Below are positions 60,513 to 64,000 of a stretch of 64,000 nt of DNA, one piece after another. The position numbers were made by a program, and so were the translations under genes. This stretch comes from Chitinophaga sp. CB10. Lineage in GTDB: Bacteria; Bacteroidota; Bacteroidia; Chitinophagales; Chitinophagaceae. The stretch is from contig MLAV02000013.1 of NCBI GenBank assembly GCA_001870995.2, forward strand, positions 135,024-199,023, read 5' to 3'. Below the pieces are notes generated by a model. It saw nothing but the letters and a program-made list of their open reading frames with translations. It had not been told where the DNA came from and searched no databases. Position 1 is the stretch's first letter. Each line of letters opens with the position of its first letter.

Positions 60513-62417
60513 ATGGATTATTTCAAAAAGCTCCAGGAATTACTAAAAACAGAACGGGAAGAAGACCGCAAATCTTATCAGGCCCTGACGGAAAGCACGT
60601 CCGTACAGGACCGCAGGGCCGGCGGGCTGGCCTGGTACCCTATCGCTATCAGGGGTAGCGAAATGGGCCGCGGCGATTACCTGACCGTAGAAGTAGAACG
60701 CACCACCCATCATGATATTCCCCACCAGCTGAGAAGCGGCGTTTCCGCCGTGCTATTTTCCAACCACGACCGCACCCGCCACCAGGAGGAAGGGGTGATT
60801 TCGTGGGTGGGTGAAAACCGCCTGAAAATCACACTCCGCACGGACGAACTGCCCGACTGGGCGGACGACGGTAAGCTCGGCATCGACCTCCTCTTCGATG
60901 ATAACAGCTACGATGAAATGCAGGCGGCCCTCAGGCAGGCCGGCGCCCTGGCGGAGGATAATAAGTCCGGCCGGCTCGTACGTGTACTCACCGGCCAGGC
61001 CGCGCCTAACTTCCGCACGGATGTAGCGCCGGTGCATATCCCCAGCCTCAACCATTCTCAAAACGAAGCGGTAAACAAGATCCTGCAGGCCTGCGATGTG
61101 GCCGTGGTGCATGGTCCGCCCGGTACCGGTAAAACCACCACGCTGGTGCAGGCCATCAAAGCGCTACTGCAGCAGGAAAAGCAGCAGATATTGGTAGTAG
61201 CGCCCAGTAATGCGGCGGTGGACCTGTTGAGTGAGAAGTTAGCCGAACAGGGCCTGAACGTATTGCGCGTGGGGAACCCTGCGCGCGTGTCCGACCGGCT
61301 GTTATCCCTCACCCTGGATCGCAAGATGCAGGGCCATAACAGCCTGAAGGAGGTGAGCCGCCTCCGCAAGCAGGCCAACGAATTCCGCAACATGGCCCAC
61401 AAATACAAGCGCAACTTCGGCAAGGCGGAACGCGAGCAGCGCAAAGCCCTGTTCGATGAAGCGCGTAAGATCATCAAAGAAGTTGAAAATATCGAGCAAT
61501 ACGTGATTGAGGACGTGGTAGCCAAAGCGCAGGTGATCACGGCCACGCCGGTAGGCAGCAATCACTACACGGTCAAAAACCTGAAATACCGCACCGTCAT
61601 CATAGACGAGGCAGGCCAGGCGCTGGAACCTGCCTGCTGGATACCGATCCTGAAAGGGGAAAAAGTCATTCTTGCCGGCGACCATTGTCAGCTCCCGCCC
61701 ACCATCAAATCCAACGAGGCCGCAGCGGCCGGACTGGCCACCACCCTGCTGGAAAAAGTAGTGGCGTTGTACCCGGAAGCAGTCGTGCTGCTGGAAGAGC
61801 AGTACCGCATGCATGCCACCATTATGGGCTACTCCTCCAACGTGTTCTACAACGACCGGCTGCGGGCGCACGCCTCCGTGGCCGCCCACCTGCTGTACGA
61901 CAACGATACGCCGCTGGCCTTCATCGATACGGCCGGCTGCGGTTTCGATGAGCAGTCGGACGGCACCAGCACCACCAATCCCGAAGAAGCGGCCTTCCTG
62001 TTCCGCCACCTGGAAATCATGGCCAACGCTTTAGCGCCTCATTACACGCCGGAAAACTTCCCGACGGTAGCCATCATATCTCCTTACAGGCAGCAGATTG
62101 AAGTCCTGAAAGAGCAATTGGCCCATTACCCGGCATTGCAGCCTTATAAGGATCGCATTTCCATTAATACAATAGACAGCTTCCAGGGCCAGGAGCGGGA
62201 TATGGTGTACATCAGCATGACCCGCAGCAACACGGAAAATAAGATCGGCTTCCTTTCCGACATCCGCCGGATGAACGTGGCGATGACCCGCGCCCGCAAG
62301 AAACTGGTGATCATCGGGGACAGCGCCACCTTGTCGCAACTCCCTTTCTATGCTGATTTTATCCGCTATGCGGAGGAGCAAAACAGCTACCAGAGCGCCT
62401 GGGAGTATGCTGAGTAA
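60513..62417 (+). CDS. SF1B helicase, UPF1/IGHMBP2-like
   Basis: A 634-residue protein. After an N-terminal beta-barrel region (about 40-150), the helicase motifs follow in order: Walker A GPPGTGKTTT (201-210), motif II IIDEAGQALEP (Asp365, Glu366), motif III LAGDHCQLPPT, motif IV EEQYRMH, motif V TIDSFQGQERDMVYISMTRS and motif VI NVAMTRARKKLVIIGD. A charged coil (about 275-325) is the 1B/stalk insertion. Such enzymes unwind RNA or DNA 5'-3'; the bacterial role is unclear. It is monocistronic with a possible leaderless promoter. Confidence 0.9.
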   Translation: MDYFKKLQELLKTEREEDRKSYQALTESTSVQDRRAGGLAWYPIAIRGSEMGRGDYLTVEVERTTHHDIPHQLRSGVSAVLFSNHDRTRHQEEGVISWVGENRLKITLRTDELPDWADDGKLGIDLLFDDNSYDEMQAALRQAGALAEDNKSGRLVRVLTGQAAPNFRTDVAPVHIPSLNHSQNEAVNKILQACDVAVVHGPPGTGKTTTLVQAIKALLQQEKQQILVVAPSNAAVDLLSEKLAEQGLNVLRVGNPARVSDRLLSLTLDRKMQGHNSLKEVSRLRKQANEFRNMAHKYKRNFGKAEREQRKALFDEARKIIKEVENIEQYVIEDVVAKAQVITATPVGSNHYTVKNLKYRTVIIDEAGQALEPACWIPILKGEKVILAGDHCQLPPTIKSNEAAAAGLATTLLEKVVALYPEAVVLLEEQYRMHATIMGYSSNVFYNDRLRAHASVAAHLLYDNDTPLAFIDTAGCGFDEQSDGTSTTNPEEAAFLFRHLEIMANALAPHYTPENFPTVAIISPYRQQIEVLKEQLAHYPALQPYKDRISINTIDSFQGQERDMVYISMTRSNTENKIGFLSDIRRMNVAMTRARKKLVIIGDSATLSQLPFYADFIRYAEEQNSYQSAWEYAE

Positions 62418-62457
62418 GCTAACGTTTTCATTATCAGGAGAAAAAATTTAAAATAAA

Positions 62458-62488
62458 TTTGGCAGAATGAAACTTCTGCGTATCTTTG
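62458..62488 (+). promoter_or_regulatory. Promoter of tRNA-Leu copy 2
   Basis: TTTG at 62458-62461, a 19-bp spacer and TATCTTTG at 62481-62488, an ideal Bacteroidota promoter. Confidence 0.8.
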
Positions 62489-62514
62489 CGGTCCTGAAAC
62501 ACAAAATCAGTGAT

Positions 62515-62598
62515 GCCCAGATGGCGAAATTGGTAGACGCACTGTGTTCAGGTCGCAGCGCCGGCAACGGTGTGCTGGTTCGAATCCAGTTCTGGGCA
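62515..62598 (+). tRNA. tRNA-Leu, anticodon CAG (second copy)
   Basis: 84 nt, same strand and same sequence as 6259-6342 except for three bases in the variable arm: CGCCG-GCAA-CGGTG here versus CGCTC-GCAA-GGGTG. The changes keep or improve pairing (C-G to G-C, U-G to C-G). CCA is not encoded. An integrase gene begins 138 bp downstream, so this copy may be the attachment site of a mobile element. Confidence 0.95.
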
Positions 62599-62603
62599 CG
62601 AAG

Positions 62604-62642
62604 AGCCTCTGTAAGTCATTGACTTACAGAGGCTTTTTCTTT
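62604..62642 (+). terminator. Terminator of tRNA-Leu copy 2
   Basis: AGCCTCTGTAAGTC-ATT-GACTTACAGAGGCT, a 14-bp perfect stem followed by a T-run. Confidence 0.88.
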
Positions 62643-62736
62643 TGTCAAATTCACTTTTTGCCGGTTTTTTCCGCATACTTCCGCTCTTTTCGGCTCACAG
62701 ATGGCACACAGTTCGGCACACAAAAAATGAACATTT

Positions 62737-63831
62737 ATGACCATCACTGTGACACCAAGACCCACGCGGAATGGGCAAAAAATTTATCACACATTAGAAT
62801 GGGGAAAAGGTAAAGGGGAACGTCGCGCTACCGGAATATTCACTTACAGTAAACCCAGAGATCAGTTACAAAAAAATCACAACAAAGAGGCGTTGGCAAT
62901 CCTTGAGACAAAAAAGGCCCAATTAATTCTTGAACACCAAAGTATCGGTACTGGATATATCCCGACACATAATTTCAAACCAAATTTTCTCAATTATTAT
63001 GAGGAATATGTAAACAACAACAAAGAAACTGGAAACCGACACCTTCAAAACAGTTTTACACAATTTAAAAAATTCATCGAAGCACCTTTTCTGGCCCCCA
63101 TATTAATTACAGAAAACCTCTGCGAGCGATTCCGAAAGTATTTGCTAGGGAAATATAATGGTGATACCCCTGCGAATTATTTTGCAAGATTTAAACGTGT
63201 TATTAAAGCTGCGACAAAGGAAGGGTACTTCCGAATAAATCCCGCTGAGGATATTGCCACAAAATCCAATCCTAGTATTCACCTAAAAGAAAATCTAGAA
63301 GCAGAAGAGTATATTCGGCTACTGAAAACCCCATGCTTGAATGCAGAAGTTAGATTAGCATTCATATTTTGCTGCTACACCGGCCTAAGGCATGTAGATG
63401 TGAAGAAATTAACGTGGGGACAAATTAAAGATGGAATTCTCGTAACCCGGATTATCCAGAAGAAAACCGGGAAACCAGTTGAAATTACGCTGCATCGGAT
63501 TGCGTTATCAATCCTTGATGAAAAAATTAAAAGACTTGGAAAGTTAGACCCGAAAGAAAAAGTCTTCACTTTACCTACGCATGATGGTTGTAATAAGATT
63601 ATACAGCAATGGATTAAGGATGCTGGAGTTGGAAAACATATTACCTGGCACTGCGCGAGGTTAAGCTTTTCTATATTGTTGCAAGATGCAAATGTAGATA
63701 CAGCTACCGTTGCATTGCTTATGGGGCTTGCGACGACAAAGCATGTTCACGAAACATATAAAAGACACCGTCCTAAAGATCAGAGCAAACATATTGAAAA
63801 ACTACCTGATTATATTCATCCTAATGAATAG
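62737..63831 (+). CDS. Tyrosine recombinase (phage/ICE-type integrase)
   Basis: A 364-residue protein. An N-terminal arm-binding segment (to about 90) and SAM-like core-binding domain (about 90-190) precede the catalytic domain. Visible active-site residues are Arg in YTGLRHVDV (about 216), Lys in the following beta-hairpin (QKKTGKPVEI), His-x-x-Arg in WHCARLSF (about 306), a second His in TKHVHETY (about 337) and nucleophile Tyr in ETYKRH (about 339). Location behind a tRNA gene, transcription away from it and AT-rich composition suggest an integrated element whose body lies beyond the window. Confidence 0.9.
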   Translation: MTITVTPRPTRNGQKIYHTLEWGKGKGERRATGIFTYSKPRDQLQKNHNKEALAILETKKAQLILEHQSIGTGYIPTHNFKPNFLNYYEEYVNNNKETGNRHLQNSFTQFKKFIEAPFLAPILITENLCERFRKYLLGKYNGDTPANYFARFKRVIKAATKEGYFRINPAEDIATKSNPSIHLKENLEAEEYIRLLKTPCLNAEVRLAFIFCCYTGLRHVDVKKLTWGQIKDGILVTRIIQKKTGKPVEITLHRIALSILDEKIKRLGKLDPKEKVFTLPTHDGCNKIIQQWIKDAGVGKHITWHCARLSFSILLQDANVDTATVALLMGLATTKHVHETYKRHRPKDQSKHIEKLPDYIHPNE

Positions 63832-63947
63832 AATGGATACGGGAGGTCAGTGTCGTTTAAGGCCACGACTCTCTAGTATTTATCTAGTCGGCTCGGCTCG
63901 TTTGAGTATAATTCCAGACACTATCTCATAAACTGTGTAAATGATAA

Positions 63948-63974
63948 AAATCGGGGATTGTCTCCGATTTTTTA
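63948..63974 (+). terminator. Terminator after the integrase
   Basis: AATCGG-type stem (AATCGGGGA / TCTCCGATT) followed by six T. The remaining bases to the window end show no gene. Confidence 0.65.
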
Positions 63975-64000
63975 ACTTTAACGGATATACAGTTTTATGA

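Noticed and set aside
6259..62598. Idea that the whole region between the two tRNA-Leu genes is one genomic island
   Set aside because: The shared segment includes the full tRNA and promoter, not only a 3' att piece, and core genes (lpdA, kup) lie inside. Gene duplication is the simpler reading.

Overview
The window looks like a chromosome segment of a Bacteroidota bacterium, most probably a Chitinophaga-like member of the Chitinophagaceae. The grounds are two SusC/SusD pairs, a hybrid two-component regulator with beta-propellers, an ECF sigma/FecR pair, many SpII lipoproteins, promoters of the Bacteroidota type (TTTG, about 19 bp, TAnnTTTG), very few Shine-Dalgarno sites and several TTG starts. 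This is inference from gene content; no 16S rRNA gene is present.

Layout. 1-6.1 kb: the end of an AT-rich outer-membrane beta-barrel gene, a long convergent gap, three secreted or lipoprotein genes, an unrecognised regulator-like gene, a methyltransferase and a membrane-anchored J-domain protein. 6.2 kb: tRNA-Leu(CAG). 6.5-11.9 kb: small regulator/target modules, namely FAD monooxygenase with divergent MarR, a secreted esterase, and ABC-F with TetR; palindromes that could be their operators are visible. 12.2-23.9 kb: a polysaccharide utilisation locus (GH43-SusC-SusD on the minus strand) with a divergent HTCS regulator and a repeated AAATGTT element between them. 24.0-29.8 kb: a type VI-B CRISPR-Cas locus, consisting of a 2TM/beta-rich protein resembling the CBASS effector Cap15, a 1155-residue Cas13b with both HEPN motifs, and a 26-repeat array, with no cas1 or cas2. 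30-36 kb: AraC/NmrA pair, a lipoprotein, a TPR histidine kinase with its NarL-type regulator, and two small membrane proteins. 36-43.6 kb: Kup potassium transporter, vanadium haloperoxidase-like lipoprotein, CNNM/CorC-type protein, dihydrolipoyl dehydrogenase, and a DUF1905/YdeI protein. 43.8-48.4 kb: a frameshifted acyl-CoA dehydrogenase, a WYL regulator, a divergent Ro60 (TROVE) gene, and directly behind it a structured RNA that folds as a Y RNA carrying a circularly permuted tRNA mimic. 48.5-55.4 kb: ECF sigma, FecR, SusC with STN domain, and SusD, a trans-envelope signalling uptake system. 55.6-60.4 kb: PPP-type phosphatase, a 46-bp tandem repeat at the end of a DinB-like gene, and a copper-handling cluster ending in a multicopper oxidase fused to a CopB-like barrel. 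60.5-64 kb: an SF1 UPF1-like helicase, a second tRNA-Leu(CAG), and a tyrosine recombinase that probably opens an integrated AT-rich element continuing past the window.

The two items most worth following are the Cas13b locus with a Cap15-like partner in the position where Csx27 or Csx28 would be expected, and the Ro60/WYL/Y-RNA locus. Array orientation is supported by spacers whose reverse complements look like ribosome binding sites with start codons (spacers 1 and 23) or the start of a Bacteroidota integrase gene (spacer 20), as expected for crRNAs antisense to mRNA.
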